Assembly: GCA_009787035.1 (NCBI GenBank)
Contig: WRGV01000155.1
Location: 1 to 5,234 of the forward strand
DNA: 5,234 nt
From: Propionibacteriaceae bacterium
Lineage (GTDB): Bacteria > Actinomycetota > Actinomycetes > Propionibacteriales > Propionibacteriaceae
Direction of reading: 5' to 3'
The notes under the pieces are model-generated. The model did no database searches, was not told where the DNA came from, and saw only the letters and a list, made by a program, of their open reading frames with translations. Position numbers and translations under genes: made by a program. Shown here piece by piece: positions 1-5,234 of this stretch. How positions within the stretch are numbered: the stretch's first letter is position 1; every line of letters starts with the position of its first letter.

Positions 1-1
1 C

Positions 2-595
2 CTGCTGAACGGCCCGCACACGACGATGGCGCAGCTGGGCCGTCTGGCCGGGCTGTGCACCGTGGCCGAGGTGATGGGCGATCCGGTCTTCCGGGGGTTC
101 ATCCAGGCGCAGATGCGGGACGAGCTCGCACCGGCCGTCGGCCTTCCGGCCGCCGACCTGGGGCGCTTCTGTGCCGAGGTGGTCGAGCGGTTCGACAACC
201 CCTGGCTGCACCACAGTCTGGATGCGATCGCGGCGAACTCGGTCTCCAAGTTCGCCGCGCGCCTCGTGCCGGTCATCGTGGCCTGCGCGCAGGCGGGACG
301 GCCGCTGCCCAGGCGCGTCGTCTTGGCCCTGGCGGGCCTGCTCGCCATCTACGGCGACCGCAGCGTCTGTGATGCCGGGGAAAAACGGGACAAAGTCCAC
401 CCCATCGACACCGATGACGTCCTGGAGACGTTCCGGCGGGCCGATCGGAGCGATTTTGTCCCCTCCGTGCTCGCGCAGACCTCGCTGTGGGGCCGGGATC
501 TGACCGCGGTGCCCGGGCTGGTGGGGTTGGTGGACGACGATCTGGCGCTGTTGGCCAGCCGGGGCGTGCGCGCCGCGGTGGAGGATCTGTCATGA
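2..595 (+). CDS. uxaB: Tagaturonate reductase (altronate oxidoreductase), C-terminal part, 5' end outside window
   Basis: An open frame enters from the left edge and gives 197 residues before TGA. It matches the C-terminal, mostly helical domain of the mannitol dehydrogenase family. UxaB (EC 1.1.1.58) reduces D-tagaturonate to D-altronate with NADH in the cytoplasm. The first residues read LLNGPHT, the end of the family's catalytic K-x4-N-x2-H motif: the Asn and His are visible (fragment residues 3 and 6) and the Lys would lie just off the edge. Further family matches are the NPWLHHSLDAIAANSVSKF segment (about 66-84) and the C-terminal WGRDLTAVPGLV stretch, both aligning with recalled E. coli UxaB. 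The NAD-binding N-terminal domain (roughly 285 residues) is missing because of the window edge, not mutation. UxuB (fructuronate reductase) is the main alternative; the adjacent altronate dehydratase gene favours UxaB. The uxaA start follows 16 bases after the stop. Confidence 0.9.
   Translation: MLNGPHTTMAQLGRLAGLCTVAEVMGDPVFRGFIQAQMRDELAPAVGLPAADLGRFCAEVVERFDNPWLHHSLDAIAANSVSKFAARLVPVIVACAQAGRPLPRRVVLALAGLLAIYGDRSVCDAGEKRDKVHPIDTDDVLETFRRADRSDFVPSVLAQTSLWGRDLTAVPGLVGLVDDDLALLASRGVRAAVEDLS
580..585 (+). promoter_or_regulatory. Strong Shine-Dalgarno-like GGAGGA inside the uxaB 3' end
   Basis: GGAGGA lies 6 bases before the ATG at 592, ideal spacing for that ATG. It is 26 bases before the uxaA ATG at 612, too far to serve it directly. 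It is coding sequence of uxaB (Glu-Asp codons), so it may be fortuitous. It matters because the only frame it could start is the 7-codon ORF at 592-615. Confidence 0.35.
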
Positions 596-615
596 GAGTG
601 GGGGAGCGGTCATGA
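592..615 (+). other. Possible 7-codon minicistron bridging uxaB and uxaA
   Basis: ATG at 592-594 overlaps the uxaB stop as ATGA. It opens a 7-codon frame (MRVGERS) whose TGA at 613-615 overlaps the uxaA ATG (612-614), again as ATGA. A GGAGGA sits 6 bases upstream. The arrangement would let ribosomes terminate exactly where uxaA begins, a classic geometry for translational coupling. No expression evidence exists, and the peptide itself shows no recognisable function. It may be chance; the similar arrangement at the uxaA-uxaC junction is the reason to record it. Confidence 0.25.
601..606 (+). promoter_or_regulatory. Ribosome binding site of uxaA
   Basis: The purine run GGGGAG ends 5 bases before the ATG at 612. 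It supports that start, as does alignment of the N-terminus (MKAIIVSPHDDVAVAL) with known UxaA starts. Confidence 0.65.
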
Positions 616-2084
616 AGGCGATCATCGTGTCGCCGCACGACGACGTCGCGGTGGCGCTGCAGGATCTGGCGGCGGGCGAGCTGGTCGACGTGGGTGGTGA
701 CACCGTGCGCCTGGTCACGGCGGTGCCGGCCGGGCACAAGGTCGCGCTGCGGGACAAACCGGCCGGCGCGGACGTCCTCAAGTACGGATGCCCCATCGGA
801 CGGGCCACGGCGGACATCCCGCGGGGTGCCTGGGTGCACACGCACAACCTGGCCACCGCGCTCGCGTCCCACCTCGACTACCGCTACGGGGGTGCCGCGG
901 CGCCGCTGCCCGCGCCGGGGCCCGGACGAAGCACGTTCGCGGGCTTTCGCCGGGCCGATGGCGGGGTCGGGGTGCGCAACGACCTCTACATCGTGCCGAC
1001 CGTCGGCTGCATCAACGGCATGGTCGATCGGATGGCCCGCCAGTTTTGGCAAGGCGATGGGCCGTTCGATTCCGTCATCGTCGCGCGGCATCCCTACGGG
1101 TGCTCGCAGCTGGGCGGCGACCTGCGGGCGACGCAGCAGATCCTGCGCGGCCTGATCCGGCATCCCAACGCGGGCGGCGTGCTCGTCGTGGGGTTGGGCT
1201 GCGAGAACAACCAGATCGATCAGCTGCGCGAGGCGGGCTTCGACGATCAGCGCGTCAAGTTTCTGGTCGCCCAGGAGGTGGACGACGAGTACGCGGCTGC
1301 GGCCGCGCTGCTGGACGAGCTGCGCGAGGCGGCCAGCGCCGATGTGCGCGTCGAGGTGCCGGTCTCGGCCCTGCGCGTCGGCCTGAAGTGTGGTGGCTCG
1401 GACGGCTTCTCGGGCATCACCGCCAACCCGCTGGTGGGGGCCTTCGCCGATGAGCTGGTCGCCCGGGGCGGTTCGGCGGTGTTGACCGAGGTGCCCGAGA
1501 TGTTCGGCGCCGAGCAGTTGCTCATGGAACGCGCGCGCGACGAGCGGGTCTTCACCCAGATCGTCGAGCTGATCAACGGCTTCAAGGACTACTTCACCCG
1601 CCACGGCTCACCGATCAGCGAGAACCCGTCACCCGGCAACAAGCAGGGCGGCATCACGACGCTGGAAGAGAAATCGCTCGGCTGCACGCAGAAGTCGGGC
1701 ACGAGCCCGGTCGTGGATGTCGTCGGGTACGGGCAGCGACTGCGCCGCCCCGGCCTGTCGCTGCTGCAGGCTCCCGGCAACGATCTGGTGTCGTCCACGG
1801 CGCTGGGGTGCGCGGGGTGCCAGATCGTCTTGTTCACCACCGGCCGCGGCACGCCCTTCGGCACGTTCGTGCCCACCGTGAAGATCTCGTCGAACACGGC
1901 GCTGGCCCGGCGCAAGCCGTCGTGGATCGACTTCGACGCCGGCGTGGTGTTGGACGAGCCGCGCGAGCAGGTCGTCTCCCGCTTCACCGACCTCGTGCTC
2001 GACATCGCCAGCGGGCAGCCGACCCGCAACGAACTGGGCGGCATGTCCGGGATCGCCATCTGGAAGGACGGCGTCACGGAATGA
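612..2084 (+). CDS. uxaA: Altronate dehydratase (altronate hydrolase)
   Basis: The 490-residue protein is nearly the length of E. coli UxaA (495) and collinear with it. It dehydrates D-altronate to 2-keto-3-deoxy-D-gluconate (EC 4.2.1.7), an iron-dependent cytoplasmic step. Residues 1 to about 95 form the small N-terminal SAF-type domain, with the VHTHN motif (His76, His78). The rest is the galactarate dehydratase/altronate hydrolase core. Family signatures seen are TVGCINGM (Cys133), YGCSQLG (Cys164), HPNAG...GLGCENNQ (Cys197), GLKCGGSDGFSGITANP (Cys260), EVPEMFGAEQLL, ENPSPGNKQGGITTLEEKS followed by LGCTQK (Cys358), and STGRGTP-like TTGRGTPFG. Conserved cysteines are candidate metal-site residues by family analogy. 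The start at 612 has a good SD and a homologous N-terminus. The gene lies 16 bases after uxaB and 21 bases before uxaC, so it is almost certainly in one operon with them. Galactarate dehydratase (GarD) shares the core, but neighbours and sequence favour UxaA. Confidence 0.96.
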   Translation: MKAIIVSPHDDVAVALQDLAAGELVDVGGDTVRLVTAVPAGHKVALRDKPAGADVLKYGCPIGRATADIPRGAWVHTHNLATALASHLDYRYGGAAAPLPAPGPGRSTFAGFRRADGGVGVRNDLYIVPTVGCINGMVDRMARQFWQGDGPFDSVIVARHPYGCSQLGGDLRATQQILRGLIRHPNAGGVLVVGLGCENNQIDQLREAGFDDQRVKFLVAQEVDDEYAAAAALLDELREAASADVRVEVPVSALRVGLKCGGSDGFSGITANPLVGAFADELVARGGSAVLTEVPEMFGAEQLLMERARDERVFTQIVELINGFKDYFTRHGSPISENPSPGNKQGGITTLEEKSLGCTQKSGTSPVVDVVGYGQRLRRPGLSLLQAPGNDLVSSTALGCAGCQIVLFTTGRGTPFGTFVPTVKISSNTALARRKPSWIDFDAGVVLDEPREQVVSRFTDLVLDIASGQPTRNELGGMSGIAIWKDGVTE

Positions 2085-2104
2085 CCCCTCACGGAAAGGA
2101 TTGA
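2081..2104 (+). other. Possible 7-codon minicistron bridging uxaA and uxaC
   Basis: ATG at 2081-2083 overlaps the uxaA stop as ATGA. It opens a 7-codon frame (MTPHGKD) ending with TGA at 2102-2104, one base before the uxaC ATG at 2106. A GGAAGGA at 2062-2068 lies 12 bases upstream, a rather long spacing. The layout mirrors the one at 592-615: same overlap type, same codon count, and an internal Shine-Dalgarno for the next gene. It could be chance or a coupling device; nothing shows that the peptide has a role. Confidence 0.22.
2093..2100 (+). promoter_or_regulatory. Ribosome binding site of uxaC
   Basis: GGAAAGGA ends 5 bases before the ATG at 2106, good spacing and a strong match to the anti-Shine-Dalgarno. 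It fixes the uxaC start, which also aligns with other UxaC N-termini (xDDFLL). Confidence 0.75.
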
Positions 2105-2105
2105 C

Positions 2106-3509
2106 ATGTTTCTCGACGACGATTTCCTGCTCACCACGCCCACCGCGAAGCAGCTGTTTCGGGCGTGCAAAGACCTGCCGATCATCGACTACCACTGCCA
2201 CCTGAATCCGTCCGAAATCGCCGCGGATGCCACCTTCGCCTCGATCGTCGAGGTGTGGCTGGGCGGGCGCACGCCGACCGGCGGGCTGTACGGCGACCAC
2301 TACAAGTGGCGTCTCATGAGGGCCAACGGCGTGCCGGAGCGGCTGATCACCGGCGATGCGCCCGATTGGGACAAGTTTGAGGCGTTCGCGGCCACCATGG
2401 AGAAGGCCGTCGGCAATCCGGTGTATCTGTGGACGCACCTGGAGCTGCGCCGGATCTTCGGCATCACGGCCGAGCTCACCCGGGACAGCGCGCGGGCCAT
2501 CTTCGACCAGGCCAACGAGCTGCTCGCCACGCCCGAGTTCTCGCGGCGGGGGCTGATCCGGCGCAGCAACGTGGCGGTCGTGTGCACCACCGACGACCCG
2601 ATCGACGACCTGCGCTTCCACCGCCAGCTGGTGGACGAGCCGTCGTTCCGCGTCGTGCCCGCCTTCCGGCCCGACAGGGCACTGGCCATCGCCCGCCCGG
2701 ACTTCCCGGCCTGGCTTGCGCAGCTGGAGGACGTGTCGGGGGTGCGGATCGGCGGATTCGCCGACCTCGTCACCGCGCTGGCGACGCGCGCGGATGTCTT
2801 CGCCGCGCTGGGGGCGCGCCTGTCCGACCACGCGCTGGACGGCTTCCGCTTCCAGGCCGCGAGCCCGGACGATCTGGACGCGATCCTGGCGCGGGCGCTG
2901 GACGATCCGGGCGCGCTCACGCCGGCACAGGCCGACGCGTACCGGACGGGGCTGCTGGTCGAGTTGGCGCGTCTGTACCACGACCGCGGCTGGACGATGC
3001 AGCTGCATGTGCACGCCGACCGCGACGCCAATCGGGCGCGTGCCGCCGCGATGGGGGCCGACGTCGGCTTCGACGCCATGGCCGACGGGGAGGTCGTGGC
3101 ACACCTGGCGGGGCTGTTCAATGCCGAGCCGGCGATGCCCCGCACGATCGTCTACTCGCTCAACCCGGCCGACTGGATGCCGCTGACCGCGCTGATGGGC
3201 TGCTTCCAGGGCGACATCGAGCAGCGCCTGAGCCTGGGCTGCGCCTGGTGGTTCAACGACACCCGATCGGGCATCGCGGCACAGCTGACCACGCTGGCCG
3301 AGCAGTCGCTGCTCGGCAACTTCGTCGGCATGACGACCGATTCGCGCAGCTTCCTGTCGTATCCGCGCCACGAGTACTTCCGCCGCATCCTGTGCGAGCT
3401 GGTGGGGCAGTGGGCCGAGCGCGGCGAGATCACGAACGACTCGGAGCGTCTGTGCGACCTCGTCCGCAACGTGTCGTACTTCAACGCCCGGCGCCTGTTC
3501 GGGTTCTAG
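2106..3509 (+). CDS. uxaC: Uronate isomerase (glucuronate/galacturonate isomerase)
   Basis: The 467-residue protein matches UxaC (E. coli 470) end to end. UxaC (EC 5.3.1.12) interconverts D-galacturonate/D-tagaturonate and D-glucuronate/D-fructuronate in the cytoplasm. It is an amidohydrolase-superfamily TIM barrel. Seen motifs are the metal-binding His-x-His in IIDYHCHLNP (His30, His32), GDHYKWRLMRANG (63-75), WTHLELRR (109-116), CTTDDPIDDL (160-169), FRPDR (187-191), DHALD (241-245), WWFND (381-385), TDSRSFLSYPRHEYFRRILC (411-430), and the terminal NVSYFNARRLF. Two oddities stand out. There is a 9-residue insertion near 55-63 compared with the E. coli WLKGDHYKW segment. The usual QxHIGALR motif is changed to QLHVHADR (299-306), keeping His301 and Arg306 but replacing Gly and Leu with His303 and Asp305. 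Overall conservation argues for an active enzyme. It is the last gene of the + strand block, ending 8 bases from the convergent rhaD stop. Confidence 0.96.
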   Translation: MFLDDDFLLTTPTAKQLFRACKDLPIIDYHCHLNPSEIAADATFASIVEVWLGGRTPTGGLYGDHYKWRLMRANGVPERLITGDAPDWDKFEAFAATMEKAVGNPVYLWTHLELRRIFGITAELTRDSARAIFDQANELLATPEFSRRGLIRRSNVAVVCTTDDPIDDLRFHRQLVDEPSFRVVPAFRPDRALAIARPDFPAWLAQLEDVSGVRIGGFADLVTALATRADVFAALGARLSDHALDGFRFQAASPDDLDAILARALDDPGALTPAQADAYRTGLLVELARLYHDRGWTMQLHVHADRDANRARAAAMGADVGFDAMADGEVVAHLAGLFNAEPAMPRTIVYSLNPADWMPLTALMGCFQGDIEQRLSLGCAWWFNDTRSGIAAQLTTLAEQSLLGNFVGMTTDSRSFLSYPRHEYFRRILCELVGQWAERGEITNDSERLCDLVRNVSYFNARRLFGF

Positions 3510-3517
3510 GAGGCCGG
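3488..3517. terminator. Weak imperfect hairpin at the convergent uxaC/rhaD junction
   Basis: CCGGC (3488-3492) can pair with GCCGG (3513-3517), followed by a 1x2 internal loop and CCT (3494-3496) with AGG (3508-3510), closing an 11-base loop. A further GTACT (3476-3480) / AGTAC (3520-3524) pair could extend it outward. It covers the uxaC stop and fills the 8-base gap, so it could act on both strands. There is no U-tract on either side and the stem is interrupted, so intrinsic termination is doubtful. Confidence 0.2.
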
Positions 3518-4324
3518 TCAGTACAGGCTGGTCTGCACGCCGAAGGCGGCGATCACGGCCCGGATCTCGTCCGGCGTCAGGCCCTGGCCGCTTCCCGCGC
3601 CCGACCGGTTCCAGTACTCGTACGTCGCGCCCGTCTCGGCGTATTCCACCTTGTCAACCGCCGATAGTGGTCCGTCGTCCGAGCGTACCATGATGCCGTG
3701 CTTGCACCACAGGACGATCTGGTGGGTGCGCAGCAGCGCGACATTGCCGTCCATCAGCTCGCGCGATCCGGGGACGGCGAAGGGCAGGACGCCCACGCCG
3801 TCGGGCAGCTGGATGAGCGTCTCGGGCTCCCAGCGCGTGATCGCGCGCGACATCGCGGTGGTGTCCACCAGCTCGGGGATGTGGCTCAGCGCCACCAGGT
3901 AGCGCGGCTGCGCGTGGACGAGCGTGTGCATGCCCAACCCGGGCCGTCGCGCCACCTGGTCGGCGTGCACGCCCAGGTGCGAGTTGAACTCGCTGGTCGG
4001 ACGGGCGAAGCTGCGGGTCGGCGCGCTGTGCAGCACCGCGTGCACGCCGTCGTCGTCGATCTGGACCGCCGCCAGGCAGGCAGCCGGCTCGTCGGCGACG
4101 TCGCGCAGCCGCGTGCCCGATCCGGTCACGATGACCGTCCACCCGGCCAGCGCCGGGACGACCGCGGGCAGCACATAGTCTTCCGCGTCGGGGAACAGCG
4201 ACAGGTCGGGCGCCTGCGCCAGCGCGACCGACATGTTGCCGGCCTGCGCCTCGCAGGCGTGCAGCTGGTCGAGGCGGCGTCCGGCCTTGCCGAGCTCGGT
4301 GAGGATGTCTGCCAGTGTGGTCAT
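3518..4324 (-). CDS. rhaD: Rhamnulose-1-phosphate aldolase (class II aldolase family)
   Basis: The 268-residue product fits RhaD (E. coli 274; EC 4.1.2.19), a zinc aldolase that splits L-rhamnulose 1-phosphate into dihydroxyacetone phosphate and L-lactaldehyde. Seen family features are AGNMS (28-32, equivalent to the GGN loop), VTGSGTRLRDV (66-76, phosphate-binding loop), Glu112 in PTSEF (catalytic Glu position), LVHAQP (His137, zinc ligand position), DGVGVLPFAVPGS (175-187) and CKHG (His209, third zinc position). The second zinc His of the usual HxH is Gln139 here; His133 lies four residues before His137. The start at 4324 is preferred over longer upstream frames: it overlaps the rhaB stop as ATGA, has GGAAGGA 8 bases upstream, and begins with family-like sequence. 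The longer frame would only read rhaB out of frame. Fuculose-phosphate aldolase is a relative, but the rhaB partner and the RhaD-like phosphate and DGVG motifs decide for RhaD. Confidence 0.9.
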   Translation of the reverse strand: MTTLADILTELGKAGRRLDQLHACEAQAGNMSVALAQAPDLSLFPDAEDYVLPAVVPALAGWTVIVTGSGTRLRDVADEPAACLAAVQIDDDGVHAVLHSAPTRSFARPTSEFNSHLGVHADQVARRPGLGMHTLVHAQPRYLVALSHIPELVDTTAMSRAITRWEPETLIQLPDGVGVLPFAVPGSRELMDGNVALLRTHQIVLWCKHGIMVRSDDGPLSAVDKVEYAETGATYEYWNRSGAGSGQGLTPDEIRAVIAAFGVQTSLY

Positions 4325-5234
4325 CGGTGGGTTCCTTCCGTGGTGTGCGGTTCGTAGCGGACGAGCGGTTGGGTCCGCGCGACCAGCGCCCGCATGGTGG
4401 CCAGGTCGTCGCGGTGCAGCGTGGGGGCGGACGGATGCGCGGGCCGGTTCAGCGCCCAGGCTTGCACGAGGGCGTTGCCGAGCGTGGATGCCTCGACGGG
4501 CCCGGCGATGACGGGCAGCCCGGTGGCGTCGGCGGTCAGCTGGCACAGCAGCGTGTTGTGCGATCCGCCGCCGACCAGATGGACGACGGTCGCCGGGCGT
4601 GCGCACAGATCCCCGGCCTCGGCGATGGCCTGGGCGTAGGCGCGGGCCAGCGAGTCGAGGATGGCGCGCGCAAGGCGCGTCGGCGTCGCCTCGTGCTGGC
4701 CCAGCAGCCGGGCGACACGCCGGGGCATGTCGAGCCCGGGCGGCAGCAGCCCCGGGTCGTCGATGTCGAAGAGCGCGCCGCCGGGCTCGGCTGCGGCGCC
4801 TGTCAGCAGTCCGGTCAGCCCCATGCCGGGATCGTCAACCTGCCAGGATCGCAAGCACTGGGTGAGCACCCACAGTCCGGTGACGTTGCGCAGGAACCGA
4901 ACGGTGCCCGCCACGCCGAGCTCGTTGGTGAAGTTCGCGGCGCGGCTGGCCGGGGTCAGCACGGGCCTGTCGAGTTCCATGCCGACCAGCGACCACGTGC
5001 CCGACACGACGTAGGCCCAGGCGTCGTCGGCGGGCACCGCGGCCACCGCGGAGGCGGTGTCGTGGCTTGCCACGGCCACGACCGGCGTGCCGGGGCGCAG
5101 GCCGGTGTGCGCTGCGACGGCACCGGTGATCGGGCCGATGATCGCACCCGGCTCCACCGGTGCCCGCCACTGCCGCCCCAGGCTCGTCCAGGCGCATCGG
5201 GCAGGCCCGTCGGCCAGACGCTCAATCAGGGGTT
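4321..5234 (-). CDS. rhaB: Rhamnulokinase, C-terminal part, 5' end outside window
   Basis: The frame runs off the right edge, leaving 303 residues. RhaB (EC 2.7.1.5), an FGGY-family sugar kinase, phosphorylates L-rhamnulose at O1 using ATP. Visible features are VVAVASHDTASAVAAVP with the His-Asp pair (fragment residues 57-58; Asp is the catalytic base position by analogy to E. coli RhaB His236-Asp237), VSGTWSLVGME (76-86), ANFTNELGV...FLRNVTGLWVLTQC, and the ATP-site HLVGGGSHNTLL (218-229) followed by VIAGPVEASTLGNALVQ. About 180 N-terminal residues are missing, judging from E. coli (489), purely because of the window edge. A GTG at 5157-5155 is not the start: family-like coding continues upstream of it in the same frame. 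The stop overlaps the rhaD ATG by 4 bases (ATGA), so the order is rhaB-rhaD in one transcript entering from the right. The rhamnose isomerase gene is not visible. Confidence 0.93.
   Translation of the reverse strand, partial: PLIERLADGPARCAWTSLGRQWRAPVEPGAIIGPITGAVAAHTGLRPGTPVVAVASHDTASAVAAVPADDAWAYVVSGTWSLVGMELDRPVLTPASRAANFTNELGVAGTVRFLRNVTGLWVLTQCLRSWQVDDPGMGLTGLLTGAAAEPGGALFDIDDPGLLPPGLDMPRRVARLLGQHEATPTRLARAILDSLARAYAQAIAEAGDLCARPATVVHLVGGGSHNTLLCQLTADATGLPVIAGPVEASTLGNALVQAWALNRPAHPSAPTLHRDDLATMRALVARTQPLVRYEPHTTEGTHR
4333..4339 (-). promoter_or_regulatory. Ribosome binding site of rhaD, embedded in rhaB
   Basis: On the - strand GGAAGGA lies within the last codons of rhaB, 8 bases before the rhaD ATG at 4324. 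It selects that start and, with the ATGA overlap, points to translational coupling of rhaB and rhaD. Confidence 0.75.

Noticed and set aside
2..595. Fructuronate reductase (uxuB) instead of uxaB
   Set aside because: Both are in the same dehydrogenase family, but the operon partner is altronate dehydratase, not mannonate dehydratase, and the C-terminal segments resemble UxaB.
592..615. Frameshift at the uxaB-uxaA junction hiding an N-terminal extension of UxaA
   Set aside because: UxaA from 612 already aligns with the full N-terminus of E. coli UxaA, so no extension is needed.
273..1604. 443-codon antisense frame over uxaB and uxaA
   Set aside because: Same cause: a shadow of real genes, low-complexity Pro/Arg-rich C-terminus and no recognisable domain.
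1629..3371. Very long antisense open frame (580 codons) across uxaA and uxaC
   Set aside because: It lies opposite two unmistakable enzymes and its product is rich in Arg, Gln, Val and Asp without any family motif. Long stop-free antisense frames are expected from the high G/C at third codon positions.
2429..3667. 412-codon + strand frame shifted relative to uxaC and running into rhaD
   Set aside because: It overlaps two well-supported genes in a different frame and encodes an Arg/Ala/Gly-rich sequence with no domain.
3518..4606. Longer version of rhaD starting at 4606
   Set aside because: The extra N-terminus is rhaB read out of frame (Arg/Pro-rich). The ATG at 4324 has an SD, an ATGA overlap and family-like sequence.
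5155..5157. GTG as the rhaB start codon
   Set aside because: The frame continues upstream to the window edge with rhamnulokinase-like sequence (PLIERLADG...), and roughly 180 residues of the family's N-terminus would be missing.
1..5234. Internal promoter, operator, riboswitch, tRNA, IS element or CRISPR repeats
   Set aside because: Gaps are 16, 21 and 8 bases (the rhaB-rhaD pair overlaps), leaving no room for a leader or RNA gene. I saw no repeated spacer pattern, terminal inverted repeats or transposase sequence.

Overview
The window is G+C-rich, with strong G/C preference at third codon positions and long antisense shadow frames. Its proteins are recognisable but diverged from their enterobacterial counterparts. 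This suggests a high-GC Gram-positive bacterium (Actinomycetota); that is inferred from composition and protein style only, and no taxon-specific marker is present. Coding density is close to total: five genes, no RNA gene, no mobile element, no CRISPR array, and no non-coding stretch longer than about 21 bases.

Layout. Positions 2-3509 on the + strand carry a tightly packed hexuronate block: the 3' end of uxaB (tagaturonate reductase, 5' part outside the window), complete uxaA (altronate dehydratase) and complete uxaC (glucuronate/galacturonate isomerase). Positions 3518-5234 on the - strand carry a rhamnose block: the 3' part of rhaB (rhamnulokinase, 5' part outside the window) followed by complete rhaD (rhamnulose-1-phosphate aldolase), coupled by an ATGA overlap. 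The two blocks converge tail to tail with only 8 bases between the uxaC and rhaD stop codons. Promoters and regulators for both must lie outside the window.

How the genes work together. UxaC converts D-galacturonate to D-tagaturonate (and D-glucuronate to D-fructuronate), UxaB reduces tagaturonate to D-altronate, and UxaA dehydrates altronate to 2-keto-3-deoxygluconate. RhaB phosphorylates L-rhamnulose and RhaD cleaves the product to dihydroxyacetone phosphate and L-lactaldehyde. Galacturonate and rhamnose are the two backbone sugars of rhamnogalacturonan I, so the pairing suggests a pectin-backbone utilisation locus. KDG kinase/aldolase, rhamnose isomerase, transporters and regulators are not in view.

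This is recognisable catabolic machinery, and I do not see a wholly new system. Points worth a second look are: matching 7-codon minicistrons at both uxa junctions, each starting in an ATGA overlap with the upstream stop and ending at the next start; a Gln where the second zinc His is expected in RhaD; an altered HIGALR-type motif and a 9-residue insertion in UxaC; and the near-zero convergent junction with an imperfect hairpin.
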